Of a stretch of 64,000 nucleotides of DNA, positions 16,000 through 24,576 are shown piece after piece (position 1 is the stretch's first letter; the number at the start of each line of letters is the position of its first letter). The stretch is from Pelotomaculum schinkii (GTDB taxonomy: Bacteria; Bacillota; Desulfotomaculia; Desulfotomaculales; Pelotomaculaceae). The notes beneath the pieces are model-generated. The model had not been told where the DNA came from. It was given only the letters and a program-made list of their open reading frames with translations, and did not search any database. The translations under genes were made by a program, and so were the position numbers. The stretch covers positions 186,001 to 250,000 of the forward strand of contig NZ_QFGA01000003.1 of NCBI RefSeq assembly GCF_004369205.1, read 5' to 3'.

Positions 16000-17297
16000 G
16001 TGAAGCTCTTTTAAACCAGATCCGCACGGAAATTTTTATCCGGCTTTCCCACCAGAACCCCCTTGCCCTCCAGGATCTTTCGATTTCGAATAACTGGGAG
16101 GCTTTCCGCCGGACGGCTGAGACGGTCTTGACCGACCGTCTTTTTTCTGAGGAGAAAAACCTGATTAATAAAGCGCTTGATGAGATTATGCTGGACCCTT
16201 ATGGCTGGGGGCCGGTACGCGAGCTATTGAATAACAAATCCGTAAATAATATCTGGATCAAGCACAATGAGATAATGTATGAAAGTGAACAAGGGCGCCA
16301 GCGGTGGGAAAATGTTTTTCAGTCGGAAGAGCATTTGCGCAAGACTGCGGAACGGATTGCATTGGCATCCGGACGAAGACTCGACGAAGCTAATCCAGCG
16401 GAAGACTGCCGGCTGTATGATGGTTCAAGGGTTTCTATAGTGGTTCCTCAACCATCTACTAGGGGTACAGCTGTAATAGTGCGGAAATTTCCGAGGTTAT
16501 TTACCCTGGAGGAATTGGCTGAAAAAAGTCTGTTTCCAGCTCGGTTGCTGCCCATGCTTAAACTGATGGTGAAGTCCAGGCTTAATATTTTTGCGGCGGG
16601 CGCCATGGGTTCTGGTAAAAATACATTCTTAAACGCCCTGCTGCTCTGTGTAGGGAAGGATGAAATCTTGATTTTCATAGAAAACCCGGCTGAGTCCAGG
16701 GTTGGTCTGCCAGATCCGGAAAGGCCGGACCTGCCGGCGCCTTTCGTTTACGTCTATGAGCCACGACCGGCTAACCCCGAGGGCAAGGGGGAAGTATCAG
16801 AGGAAAAGCTGTTTGAAAAAGCGCTGCGCCAACAGCCTGACAGGCTCATGGTTTCGGAGTGCCGAAACAAAACGACTGCCAAATACACGCTCATGGCAAT
16901 GAATCTGGGACACTCCTCCATGTCAAGCACACATGCCGACGGACCCAAGGAAGTGCCGACACGCCTTGCCGAGCTTCTTGGTGGCGATTCACGGGATAGC
17001 TTGGCCAAAACAACAGCGGTGGAGGTGGTGTTTTTCCTCGCGCCGTTGAAGGAAGATGAAGGGTTGCCAATTCACCGCCGGCTGATGGATATATGTGAGA
17101 TCAGGAAAAGAGACGACGGATTGCCGGAAGTGGTGTCCCTCTTTTCTTACCACATGCAGGGTTGGGAAAAAGGAATGCCTGTAGGTGAATTGTTGCCGAC
17201 AGGGATAAAGCCATCTTTTTTACAAAAAAGGAAATTATCTATTTATTTGAGCAAGGAAGAAAGGGAACTGCTTGAGTCATTTTTCGGGGAGAGTTGA
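15993..17297 (+). CDS. TadA/CpaF-type secretion ATPase, variant Walker A
   Basis: 434 residues with the CpaF layout: an N-terminal helical domain, then the RecA-like core. Walker A is GAMGSGKNT (about residue 205), where the Mg-binding Thr/Ser after the lysine is Asn, which is unusual. The Walker B/Glu region (LMVSECRNK) and the His box (SSTHADG) are recognisable. The overlap with the preceding gene (atg inside gtcatgctga) indicates coupling. A second TadA-type gene at 19133 has a canonical P-loop, so the two may form a mixed hexamer or serve extension and retraction. Confidence 0.85.
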   Translation: MLSEALLNQIRTEIFIRLSHQNPLALQDLSISNNWEAFRRTAETVLTDRLFSEEKNLINKALDEIMLDPYGWGPVRELLNNKSVNNIWIKHNEIMYESEQGRQRWENVFQSEEHLRKTAERIALASGRRLDEANPAEDCRLYDGSRVSIVVPQPSTRGTAVIVRKFPRLFTLEELAEKSLFPARLLPMLKLMVKSRLNIFAAGAMGSGKNTFLNALLLCVGKDEILIFIENPAESRVGLPDPERPDLPAPFVYVYEPRPANPEGKGEVSEEKLFEKALRQQPDRLMVSECRNKTTAKYTLMAMNLGHSSMSSTHADGPKEVPTRLAELLGGDSRDSLAKTTAVEVVFFLAPLKEDEGLPIHRRLMDICEIRKRDDGLPEVVSLFSYHMQGWEKGMPVGELLPTGIKPSFLQKRKLSIYLSKEERELLESFFGES

Positions 17298-17301
17298 TTG
17301 T

Positions 17302-19128
17302 ATGTTTACCATAATAGCAGGCGGAAGCCTTGATTTTATTAAGGAGTGCCGTGAGGCGGCGAAAAATGTAAGCGTTAAGATCCTCGCAGAGGTATCTTCT
17401 ATTGAGGATACCACTCCCCTAATTGATAAATTCGCCCCTCACGCAGTAATAATCACAAGCGAATGGGCACCAAAAGCGGCTTCTTGGGCGAGGGAGCACA
17501 GAAATACGAAAATATTTGTTTCCGGTGGAATCGAAAAAAGCTGGAGAGATGAATGGGATGAAAAAGGACTGCCCATATTTGTGGTATCCGGCAAAATATA
17601 TAAGGCGCTTTTGGAATTGGAGGCTCATTTAAAGTTTACCTCTCCGACTAACTTTCATCCTGAAAAGCAGGGGAAAGCTGCCGAATTGCCAAAGGGGTTT
17701 TTCTTTTATGAAGGTTTCACACCTATCCATGAGCTGGTGGGTAAGAGCCCCGTTGCCGTGCTTGTTGAGGCGGGCGAAGGGGTAATAGAGACAATAAAGG
17801 CATTGCGGAGGGAGTATAGGCTATCATCGGTGCCTGTCGTTGTTGTAGGAAAGTGCGAATCAACCGGCTGCTACAGAGCCGGCGCAGATGAGTGCGTGGA
17901 AGATCTCAACAGTGAAACGGTGGAGCGCATTCGTGTCAGGGCTAACAAGATGCGTGAGATGTGGAAAATGGCCACTAGAGATGACCTGACCGGACTATAC
18001 AAGCGTGTTTTTTTAAATGATTACCTTAAGGAACAGGAACGACGATACCAGGAAACCGGAGTCCCGTTTAGCGTCATGATGGCTGACCTTGATTACTTTA
18101 AGGAGGTTAACGATACCCACGGCCACCAGGCGGGTGATACGGTACTGAAAGAGTTTGCTTCCTTTCTGAGCTCCGGGACGAGGAAAGCCGACATAGTAGC
18201 CCGCTATGGTGGAGAGGAATTTGTGGTCGTCTTTCCCAACCTGGAGAATGTCAGGACAATAGCTGAAAAGCTATGTCGGGGGTGGGCGGCGAAGGAGATA
18301 AGGTTACAAGAGGGGATACGGATAAAAAGTACATTTTCAGCAGGTCTGGCTACCATGGGCCGGGATGCCGGGGACGGGGAGGGACTGTTAGCTGCCGCGG
18401 ACAGAGCTCTATACCTGGCAAAGGAATACGGAAGAAACATGGTGAAGGACATTTCATCTGAGCATGGTGAAGTCGAAGTCTTCAAAGAAAATCTGCCGTT
18501 TAAAGCGTTTAAAAAGAAAGGTATCGGTTTTGAGAAAAAAATCCGTGCCCCGGCAGACATTGAGTACGCCATTGATGAAATCAAAAGACATAAAGTGATA
18601 GTTGTTTGGAACCTCGATGGCTGGGGGAAAGCCGAATCGGCGATAGAGATAACCGTTAAGTTGCAGAAACATAAACGGAGAATCTTGTTGGTGGAGATGG
18701 ACTTCCTCAACCCGGCAATAGACCGCATTGCCGGGATTCCTATTGTAAAAAAGAAAGATATACCCGGCAAAAGCGTAACCGAGATCGGAGCTGGATTGTT
18801 AACGCTCGGTTCTCAGCTACAGCCGGATCATACTGTCGGCCTGATTAGACCAAAATTGAAAGTAGACTACCTTGCTGCCGGGAATGACTTAGGTGTAACC
18901 GGTGAATATGCCGGCGAACAGGTGTATCATGACATGGTTGCTCTACTGGCGAAACAGTATGATCATGTCGTGATAGACCTTGGGGTTAACACGGACAATC
19001 AAGTTTTTCGCGGGGTAGTAAAGCGGGCTGATATCCTGGTTATACCGGCTTCTAATAATAGTGTTACGTATACCAGGTACGAAAAAATTGTTTCTGTTAA
19101 AGAGGCGGTTTTTGTGAAGAGGAGTTGA
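17302..19128 (+). CDS. Receiver-GGDEF-MinD-like fusion (diguanylate cyclase)
   Basis: A 608-residue protein from ATG 17302. Residues 1-110 are receiver-like, like the N-terminus of the 34962 protein; a second receiver-like unit spans about 135-215; a complete GGDEF domain spans about 225-385. The catalytic motif is YGGEEF, with an RKAD I-site exactly five residues upstream, so c-di-GMP synthesis with product inhibition is expected. Residues from about 415 form a degenerate MinD-like domain: the deviant Walker A reads LDGWGKAES, without the signature lysine or the Thr after GK. The gene occupies the third TadZ slot of the Tad cluster. Confidence 0.9.
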   Translation: MFTIIAGGSLDFIKECREAAKNVSVKILAEVSSIEDTTPLIDKFAPHAVIITSEWAPKAASWAREHRNTKIFVSGGIEKSWRDEWDEKGLPIFVVSGKIYKALLELEAHLKFTSPTNFHPEKQGKAAELPKGFFFYEGFTPIHELVGKSPVAVLVEAGEGVIETIKALRREYRLSSVPVVVVGKCESTGCYRAGADECVEDLNSETVERIRVRANKMREMWKMATRDDLTGLYKRVFLNDYLKEQERRYQETGVPFSVMMADLDYFKEVNDTHGHQAGDTVLKEFASFLSSGTRKADIVARYGGEEFVVVFPNLENVRTIAEKLCRGWAAKEIRLQEGIRIKSTFSAGLATMGRDAGDGEGLLAAADRALYLAKEYGRNMVKDISSEHGEVEVFKENLPFKAFKKKGIGFEKKIRAPADIEYAIDEIKRHKVIVVWNLDGWGKAESAIEITVKLQKHKRRILLVEMDFLNPAIDRIAGIPIVKKKDIPGKSVTEIGAGLLTLGSQLQPDHTVGLIRPKLKVDYLAAGNDLGVTGEYAGEQVYHDMVALLAKQYDHVVIDLGVNTDNQVFRGVVKRADILVIPASNNSVTYTRYEKIVSVKEAVFVKRS

Positions 19129-19132
19129 TTAA

Positions 19133-20488
19133 ATGAGTGTCTGGGCGGAAAAAATTCAACGCGATAAAGAAAATATTATTGAGGATTTAAGCAAAAATAT
19201 CCGTAAAGAACATTCGTGGTTGGTCACAAAAAAACTGGTGGGCGATGACTATGACAGAGCCCGTGAAATAGTGAAAACAGCGGTGTTTAATAACAGGGAA
19301 CTGTTACACGAAGAAAGATTAGAGACAATTCAACATGTCATGGGAAGGTTGACAGGTTACGGCCCACTGCAGGAGTTGTTTGTCGGGAGAGTGCATGTTC
19401 CAGGCATCGGTACGAAGGATGGTATGGTAAATGCGAATGAGATAACAGAAATTATGATTGTGCCTGCGCCGGACAATAAACCGCCGATTGTGTTTTTCGG
19501 CTGCCGCGGCCGGCGTTTTTACGCAGGGAACCATTATTTCCACGATAATCAGCATTTACTACAGTATTGCCAAAAGATCTGCGATGACTCTGAACGCTCC
19601 CTGATAACGGACTCGCCAATACAGGACGCATGGCTGAAGGACGGCACGCGGGTGAATGTGATCGCCTTCGGAGCTTCGCCGCTGGGTCCGACTGTTACCA
19701 TGCGCAAATCGCCGCTCTTGAGGCCGCCCTTGCCGATGGAAGAGTTGGTAAAATCGAATATGCTGCCGGAGTTCGCCGCCAGACTGTGCCGGGACGTATT
19801 GAATAAAGGGTACGCCAAGGTAGGCATATTTGGTCGCACCGATAGCGGGAAAACGACTTTTATGAAGGCGTTCGCCCTGTTTTATCCGCCCACAAAGCGG
19901 ATAATTATCGCCGAGACATCATACGAATTTTTTCTACCGGGTTTTGACAATTGCTTGAACTTGGTGGAGGTGATAAGCGGAGGCAAAGTAATTGTAGACA
20001 TGACAATGCTGTGCAACGCCATAAACCGTAGTAACCCGGACATATCGGTTGTTGGCGAGCTGCGGTCAAAAGAAATTGTTGCAGCGCTGCAAATCGCCGC
20101 GTCAACGAACTGCTTTTTAACAACTGGACATGCCGGCTCCATAAGCGACCTGCGCATCCGTATCGCCGGTATGCACAGAGACGCGGGCATCGAATTACCG
20201 CGTGATTCCCTGGACGAGACTATTTCAACACTTTCCGATTTTATCATCTTCTTTGGCAAAGAGACCAAGACGCAAGAAGAAAAGCGCACGATGATGTCCA
20301 TGGAGGAAGTAATTCCGGGGGGTTACCGCACCATCATCCGGTTCGATTTTGACGAATTTGCGGCCAGCGGTAAAAGACAGTGGATTTATGAAAATACTAT
20401 CAGTAAGGAAATGTTGTCACACCTGGCGTTCCAGGGGGCGGAGTTACTGCCTGAATACAAGGAAATCAAGCAGAAATACTTGTATTAA
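19133..20488 (+). CDS. TadA/CpaF-type secretion ATPase, canonical P-loop
   Basis: 451 residues. An N-terminal helical domain is followed by the CpaF ATPase core with Walker A GRTDSGKTTF (about residue 235), the catalytic region ISVVGELRSKE and the His box TTGHAGS. Conserved HxxR-type helices and a FxxGxxxR-like region precede the P-loop. It starts with ATG four bases after the GGDEF gene and is followed by TadB and TadC. It probably powers assembly of Flp-type pilins at the inner face of the membrane. Confidence 0.9.
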   Translation: MSVWAEKIQRDKENIIEDLSKNIRKEHSWLVTKKLVGDDYDRAREIVKTAVFNNRELLHEERLETIQHVMGRLTGYGPLQELFVGRVHVPGIGTKDGMVNANEITEIMIVPAPDNKPPIVFFGCRGRRFYAGNHYFHDNQHLLQYCQKICDDSERSLITDSPIQDAWLKDGTRVNVIAFGASPLGPTVTMRKSPLLRPPLPMEELVKSNMLPEFAARLCRDVLNKGYAKVGIFGRTDSGKTTFMKAFALFYPPTKRIIIAETSYEFFLPGFDNCLNLVEVISGGKVIVDMTMLCNAINRSNPDISVVGELRSKEIVAALQIAASTNCFLTTGHAGSISDLRIRIAGMHRDAGIELPRDSLDETISTLSDFIIFFGKETKTQEEKRTMMSMEEVIPGGYRTIIRFDFDEFAASGKRQWIYENTISKEMLSHLAFQGAELLPEYKEIKQKYLY

Positions 20489-20499
20489 ACAAGGGGGTT

Positions 20500-21294
20500 G
20501 TGGAATTGAGCGCCAGTTTGATACTTTTTTTATGTCTGTTTACTACAGTATTTCTCCTGGTATGCCGGGACTTTGAAATTGAGAAAAGCTGGCAGGCTTT
20601 ACTGCCCGCACTTAGTGCGGCGGTTTTTTTCTTCATGGGTTCATGGATATACCTATCGCCGATGGCCGGGATAATCACTGGTATATTCGGCTATAAGCTG
20701 TGCAAGAGTGTCATGCGCTGGCATAGAGAGCGCCGGACGGACTTAATCAGAAAGCAGGCACGGGATTTTGTGACGGCGGCGGCCGGGATGTACGCCAGCG
20801 GTAAAAACGACCGGAGCGTTATCGAGGACGCGTCCAAAAGCCTGTCTGAACCTCTGGGCAGTATGCTGGACAATGTTTTGAGTAATTACGATTTCAACGG
20901 CGTCGCATTTTTGGATTCATTCAGGAGAATGTCTGAGGAGACGGGTGTTGATGAGTTTAGCGCTGTGGCGGGTATTCTGGAATTCGGCAAACAGGGTGGA
21001 CCAAGAGCGACGGGGCGCGGTCTGTTGCGGCTCAGTAATGCGCTCCGGCGCCGTGATAAGCTACTAACCGAACGGGCTAAGGCCGTTGCCGAATCGTCGG
21101 CGGTCGCATGGGCGGCAATCGGCATACTGGCCGTAGCCTCCTTAATTGACGCCATCAAGTTTCGTGATTATTTTGCCGCTTCGTTTATCGGCAGGCTTGA
21201 CTTGGCTGTGGGTGTTGCGTTCATTGTCGGGTTGTTTTTCCTGACTCAAAAACTGTCGCAGGATAGAGATTTGATGAAAATTGGAGGGAGTTAA
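20500..21294 (+). CDS. TadB-like type II secretion F-domain protein
   Basis: 264 residues with hydrophobic N-terminal helices, a cytoplasmic T2SSF helical domain (about residues 75-185) and two C-terminal helices. This is the TadB pattern, the membrane platform of the Tad/Flp machine. GTG 20500 is only two bases from the aaggggg SD; TTG 20506, eight bases away, may be the real start. TadC follows within three bases. Confidence 0.85.
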   Translation: MELSASLILFLCLFTTVFLLVCRDFEIEKSWQALLPALSAAVFFFMGSWIYLSPMAGIITGIFGYKLCKSVMRWHRERRTDLIRKQARDFVTAAAGMYASGKNDRSVIEDASKSLSEPLGSMLDNVLSNYDFNGVAFLDSFRRMSEETGVDEFSAVAGILEFGKQGGPRATGRGLLRLSNALRRRDKLLTERAKAVAESSAVAWAAIGILAVASLIDAIKFRDYFAASFIGRLDLAVGVAFIVGLFFLTQKLSQDRDLMKIGGS

Positions 21295-21296
21295 AA

Positions 21297-22109
21297 TTGG
21301 TATTTCTTGAAGCAGTCCTATTTTTGTCAATCTTAGTTGCCGTGTACTCATTGCTGGTCTCCGGCGAGCGCCTCAGTGTTGCAGAGGCCACGGTGGACGC
21401 CGTGCGATCGAAGATACTGGAGTTTATACAAAGCAGCCGTGACAATGAAAGGATTATCGACATCCTTAAATTGGACATAGAGCAATTAGTAAAAAAAGGC
21501 TTTCTGGCCGGCTTAATGTTTGGGCTTACATTGCTTGCAGTCACGGCAAAATTTTTAGGACCTTTTTCGGCCCTCATGGTGCCGCTAGGTATCGCTGTCG
21601 GGTTATTGGTAGTAAGCAACACCATTTCGCGCTCATACAAGGAATGGCAGGAAAGGATATTAAGCGACGCGCCGGTGTTGGCAGATTTCTTGCCAGCGTT
21701 CCTGGAGCTCAGGGGCGTAAGCACACGGAAAGCTTTGGAAAATACGGTACCGTTCTTGTCGGGGCCGCTGAGAGAGGAAATGGCGGACGCAGTGTTAAAA
21801 ATCAAGGACACTGGCGCGGCAAAGAACGTTTTTCGAGAATTGGGAGAGCGGGTTGGTAACGCCACCGTTAGCGCAGTGTGCACCAGGCTGTCAATGGCGT
21901 GGGATACCACGGTAACGCCGGATTTGTTCATGGATCTATCCGAAGAAATAGGCTACGCGCGGGAACTTTCGGCGGCCAGAGCCACGACCATGAAGATACT
22001 GTATTTTACGCTGATAGCCTTGGCCGGACTGCTTGGACTCTTATTTCTGGCCGGGTACCCGGGGTTTATGTCGTTCAAGGGTATGATGTCGCATATGTTT
22101 GGGGGATAG
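21297..22109 (+). CDS. TadC-like type II secretion F-domain protein
   Basis: 270 residues. Helices flank a cytoplasmic T2SSF-like domain: an N-terminal span (VFLEAVLFLSILVAVYSLL), a long second membrane region near residues 65-105, and a C-terminal span (TLIALAGLLGLLFLAGYP). It forms the usual TadB-TadC pair of inner membrane platform proteins. TTG start behind ggaggg, three bases after TadB. Confidence 0.85.
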   Translation: MVFLEAVLFLSILVAVYSLLVSGERLSVAEATVDAVRSKILEFIQSSRDNERIIDILKLDIEQLVKKGFLAGLMFGLTLLAVTAKFLGPFSALMVPLGIAVGLLVVSNTISRSYKEWQERILSDAPVLADFLPAFLELRGVSTRKALENTVPFLSGPLREEMADAVLKIKDTGAAKNVFRELGERVGNATVSAVCTRLSMAWDTTVTPDLFMDLSEEIGYARELSAARATTMKILYFTLIALAGLLGLLFLAGYPGFMSFKGMMSHMFGG

Positions 22110-22142
22110 CGGACCATCGCGCCCGGCTTTTGTGATATCACT

Positions 22143-23147
22143 GTGATTGGAGGTGGAGAAGAAACGGCTAAAAGGCTAATGGTTACCTTGTCGCTTGTGT
22201 CGGTGGCCACAACGATCTACTTTATCATTTCCGGTACAGATTACTGTGCATTATCATCTTGCATATATAGTAAACCAGTACTGTTTATAGGCTCCCTTTT
22301 TTATCTCGCAGTTGGCCTTACTTATCTCCTTTCATATTTGGGCAGGTTCAGAACCCCTTTATTGCTGACCGGTATGGGGACGCACATAGCCCTGCTATGC
22401 TATGGCTATTTTGCTTCCGGAGGGCTGTGCCCGGTATGTTTAGTTTTTGCATCTGTAACAGCCCTACTTACTGCGGGCAATTTCCTTACAAAAAAAAGTG
22501 TGCGATTTTGTTTTGTATTTGCTGCACTGACTTTATTGACGATGGCGGGGCTTACTTGGACAAGTAGCGCCAGTGAGAACCAGTCCATCCCCGTCTCTGA
22601 CACGATTATGGCCACACAGGCCAGCCAGGAGCCGGAAAAACAAGGGGGAGCCACCACCGCAAATGAAGACAAATGTGAAACCGAAGAAGCAAAGAACAAC
22701 GAACCGGTATATGAAGAGAGCGAAGCCTCCACAGAAGATAGAGAAGATAGGGTACCCGAACAGGCAGAACAGCGTATTCCGGTTCAGCCTGAAAAGACAG
22801 TAACTATAACCGTCCAGCGAATAGATGGTGGCAAGATAAATTTGGATATTTCTAAGAAACCCGCCCTGCTGTTTGCCCCCGAATGTTCCGCTTGCCATAA
22901 GGTACTCTCTTACGTTTCCAGTTTAACAGACAAGCCGTACCTGGTTAGTGTGTTTTATCGTGGAGAAGCAGAGAAGGTTAAGGAAGAGATGGCTCAGGAA
23001 GGCATGACCGGTGAGGAGTTTTATATCCTTCTAAAGCCACCGGTGAAAGGAGTGCCGGCGTTGTTGTATTGCAAGGATGGTGAAATGGAGGTGGAGATCG
23101 GCGATACCGCAGTGGAAAAATTTTTAAAAATGCATCGCGGAGCGTAA
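22143..23147 (+). CDS. VKOR-like / thioredoxin-like disulfide-forming fusion
   Basis: 334 residues. The N-terminal half has four transmembrane helices with the two cysteine pairs typical of bacterial VKOR domains: a loop pair (DYCALSSC) and GLCPVCL. An acidic linker (about 145-225) leads to a C-terminal thioredoxin-like domain with APECSACHK and a cis-proline-type KGVPALLY. It would catalyse disulfide formation in exported proteins, plausibly the pilin and transfer components. The start is uncertain: GTG 22143 precedes the ggagg SD, and the next in-frame ATG is 22179. Confidence 0.85.
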   Translation: MIGGGEETAKRLMVTLSLVSVATTIYFIISGTDYCALSSCIYSKPVLFIGSLFYLAVGLTYLLSYLGRFRTPLLLTGMGTHIALLCYGYFASGGLCPVCLVFASVTALLTAGNFLTKKSVRFCFVFAALTLLTMAGLTWTSSASENQSIPVSDTIMATQASQEPEKQGGATTANEDKCETEEAKNNEPVYEESEASTEDREDRVPEQAEQRIPVQPEKTVTITVQRIDGGKINLDISKKPALLFAPECSACHKVLSYVSSLTDKPYLVSVFYRGEAEKVKEEMAQEGMTGEEFYILLKPPVKGVPALLYCKDGEMEVEIGDTAVEKFLKMHRGA

Positions 23148-23312
23148 GAAGCCGTTAGGCAATCGACTGCCCCTTAGTTATTGCAATGACCGTCTCGGGA
23201 GGCGGAAAAAATGTTGCAATTATTGTATAGCAACGAACCCTTTTACGGATGGCCATGGTTTTCCATTATATGTTATGATTGCATCAAATAAATACATTAA
23301 GGGGTAATTGCC

Positions 23313-23633
23313 ATGCGCATGGTTAATGTAACAGATGTGAGAACAGGTATCCGCGCGATTCTTTCTGAGGTGGTCAAGACTAAAAAGCCTATCGTAATTC
23401 TTCAGCGCTCCAAGCCTGTTGCATACCTGGTTGATGCAGAGTCGTTTGAAAATATGCAAAAAACCGAAGAGACAGAATCCGATGCTTTGACCAAAAGCAG
23501 GAAGGAAAGCATGCACAGGATAATGCAATTAAGGGCTAAGATAGCTAAAAAGAGGGGTGTGCAAAGCGATTCCACTAAGTTAATCCGCGAGTTGCGTCAA
23601 CCACCCACGCCTAAAGGCGAGGGCTTACAGTGA
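23313..23633 (+). CDS. Phd/YefM-type antitoxin, apparently orphan
   Basis: 106 residues, start ATG behind aaggggtaa. The N-terminal half (VNVTDVRTGIRAILSEV, IVILQRSKPVAYLVDAESFE) is the Phd/YefM DNA-binding fold. The C-terminal half is charged and would bind a toxin. No Doc, YoeB or PIN toxin gene follows: the next 300 bases contain an IS605-like hairpin and a truncated signal peptide. Its partner may have been lost. Confidence 0.85.
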   Translation: MRMVNVTDVRTGIRAILSEVVKTKKPIVILQRSKPVAYLVDAESFENMQKTEETESDALTKSRKESMHRIMQLRAKIAKKRGVQSDSTKLIRELRQPPTPKGEGLQ

Positions 23634-23669
23634 GCAAGCCCGGTTTACCAGCCTGAGCCTCTAAAAAGA

Positions 23670-23731
23670 AAGGAGGGCTGACGCCCGCGCTGTCTTTCCT
23701 CCCATGGCTGAAGCCAGGAGCTTCCACTCGG
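23670..23731 (-). mobile_element. Possible IS200/IS605-type terminal hairpin
   Basis: Read on the minus strand, ggaagctcctggcttcagcc, atgg, gaggaaagac contains two nested stems (ctcc/ggag and ggct/agcc), preceded by a second foldable unit around agggctgacgccc. The layout resembles terminal hairpins next to tnpB genes. No transposase gene is present. This is weak, memory-based recognition. Confidence 0.35.
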
Positions 23732-23793
23732 CGGAAAGGAAGTTAAGTTAGTGGGAAACGGTAACCCCGTCTAACAGATAGGAGATTTCTTGC

Positions 23794-23868
23794 ATGAAAA
23801 AATTCGTAACGTCTGTTGTCTTTTTTGCCCTTGCAGTAATCTTTGTCCCCTGGCTGCGTGTGGTATAA
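23794..23868 (+). pseudogene. Truncated signal-peptide fragment of a stalk-domain protein
   Basis: A 24-codon frame with its own SD (taggaga) encodes MKKFVTSVVFFALAVIFVPWL and then stops. It aligns residue by residue with the signal peptide of the gene at 25282 (MKKIFAIVVFLALAVIFTPWL). The downstream part of the gene is gone, so this is a remnant of a duplicated stalk-domain gene. Confidence 0.65.
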
Positions 23869-23937
23869 ATCATGATGCAGGAAAAACGAGGCTACCGTGG
23901 AAATATTAATTAGAACGATTGCTGGGAGTTGATCGAT

Positions 23938-24336
23938 ATGGATGATGAACAATTCCAAAGACTTGTGCTTGAACAACTGAAAGTGCTTACGGATGGCCAG
24001 AAAGCGCTGGAACAGGGGCAAAAAGGGCTTGAGCAAAGCGTAAAGGGACTTGAACAAGGCCAGAGGGGACTTGAACAAGGCCAGAGGGGACTTGAACAAG
24101 GCCAGAGGGGACTTGAGCAAACTGTAAAAGGACTTGAACAAGGCCAGAAGGGGCTCGATCGAAGCGTAAAAGGACTTGAGCAAAGCGTAAAGTCGCTTAA
24201 ACAAGGCCAGGAAGAAATAAAAAATGAGCTCAAGTATATTTGGGCTGACATTAAGAAGATCGACAGCCGGCTTTCCACCCAGGAAGAAGAAGTTGTCATA
24301 CTAAAACGTCTAAAGGAAGGGGCGTACTCAAGTTAA
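23938..24336 (+). CDS. Heptad-repeat coiled-coil protein
   Basis: About 132 residues from ATG 23938 (SD gggag in ctgggagttgatcgat). Residues 20-85 are perfect or near-perfect seven-residue units of the GLEQGQR/GLEQSVK type, predicting a long uninterrupted coiled coil. A C-terminal helical part (ELKYIWADIKKIDSRL) resembles DUF-type coiled-coil proteins found on mobile elements. The repeats are also present at DNA level. There is no known function, and the unit number could vary between strains. Confidence 0.7.
   Translation: MDDEQFQRLVLEQLKVLTDGQKALEQGQKGLEQSVKGLEQGQRGLEQGQRGLEQGQRGLEQTVKGLEQGQKGLDRSVKGLEQSVKSLKQGQEEIKNELKYIWADIKKIDSRLSTQEEEVVILKRLKEGAYSS
24046..24108 (+). repeat. 21-bp tandem repeat, three identical copies
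   Basis: ggacttgaacaaggccagag plus g is repeated three times without change (24046, 24067 and 24088), and diverged units flank it on both sides. Each unit encodes one heptad of the coiled coil, so copy-number change would keep the reading frame. Confidence 0.9.
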
Positions 24337-24355
24337 TATCAGGAGAGTGATTCTA

Positions 24356-24433
24356 GTGTTCAAGAGATTGACCGCGATTGCGGCAGTCTTTATTTTTTTG
24401 CTGCTGTGTTGCCCGTCTTTACCGGGCAATTAA
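24356..24433 (+). pseudogene. Second truncated signal-peptide ORF
   Basis: GTG start behind aggagag. It encodes MFKRLTAIAAVFIFLLLCC and a few more residues before a stop (25 codons). It looks like an isolated signal peptide or lipoprotein leader with no mature part, similar in style to the fragment at 23794. Confidence 0.45.
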
Positions 24434-24514
24434 AGGAACAAAAACATATGTTTGTGTATGGAGCCTAAGAAGTCATCAGCCATCGACTGTTTCTTTCTTC
24501 GTCCAAGGTAATTA

Positions 24515-24543
24515 TTGACAGCGTAAGACTTATATGATAAAAT
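24515..24543 (+). promoter_or_regulatory. SigmaA-type promoter of the AbrB-VapC pair
   Basis: TTGACA (24515-24520), a 17-base spacer and TAAAAT (24538-24543) form a near-consensus vegetative promoter 34 bases before the antitoxin ATG. Confidence 0.8.
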
Positions 24544-24576
24544 AAATCAAATAAGATTTACAAGAAGGTGTAAGAA

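Noticed and set aside
18204-18770. 188-codon minus-strand frame opposite the GGDEF gene
   Set aside because: It is antisense to a well-supported GGDEF domain and has no SD.
24046-24108. Short regular repeats considered as a CRISPR array
   Set aside because: The units are contiguous without spacers and encode heptads of a coiled coil.
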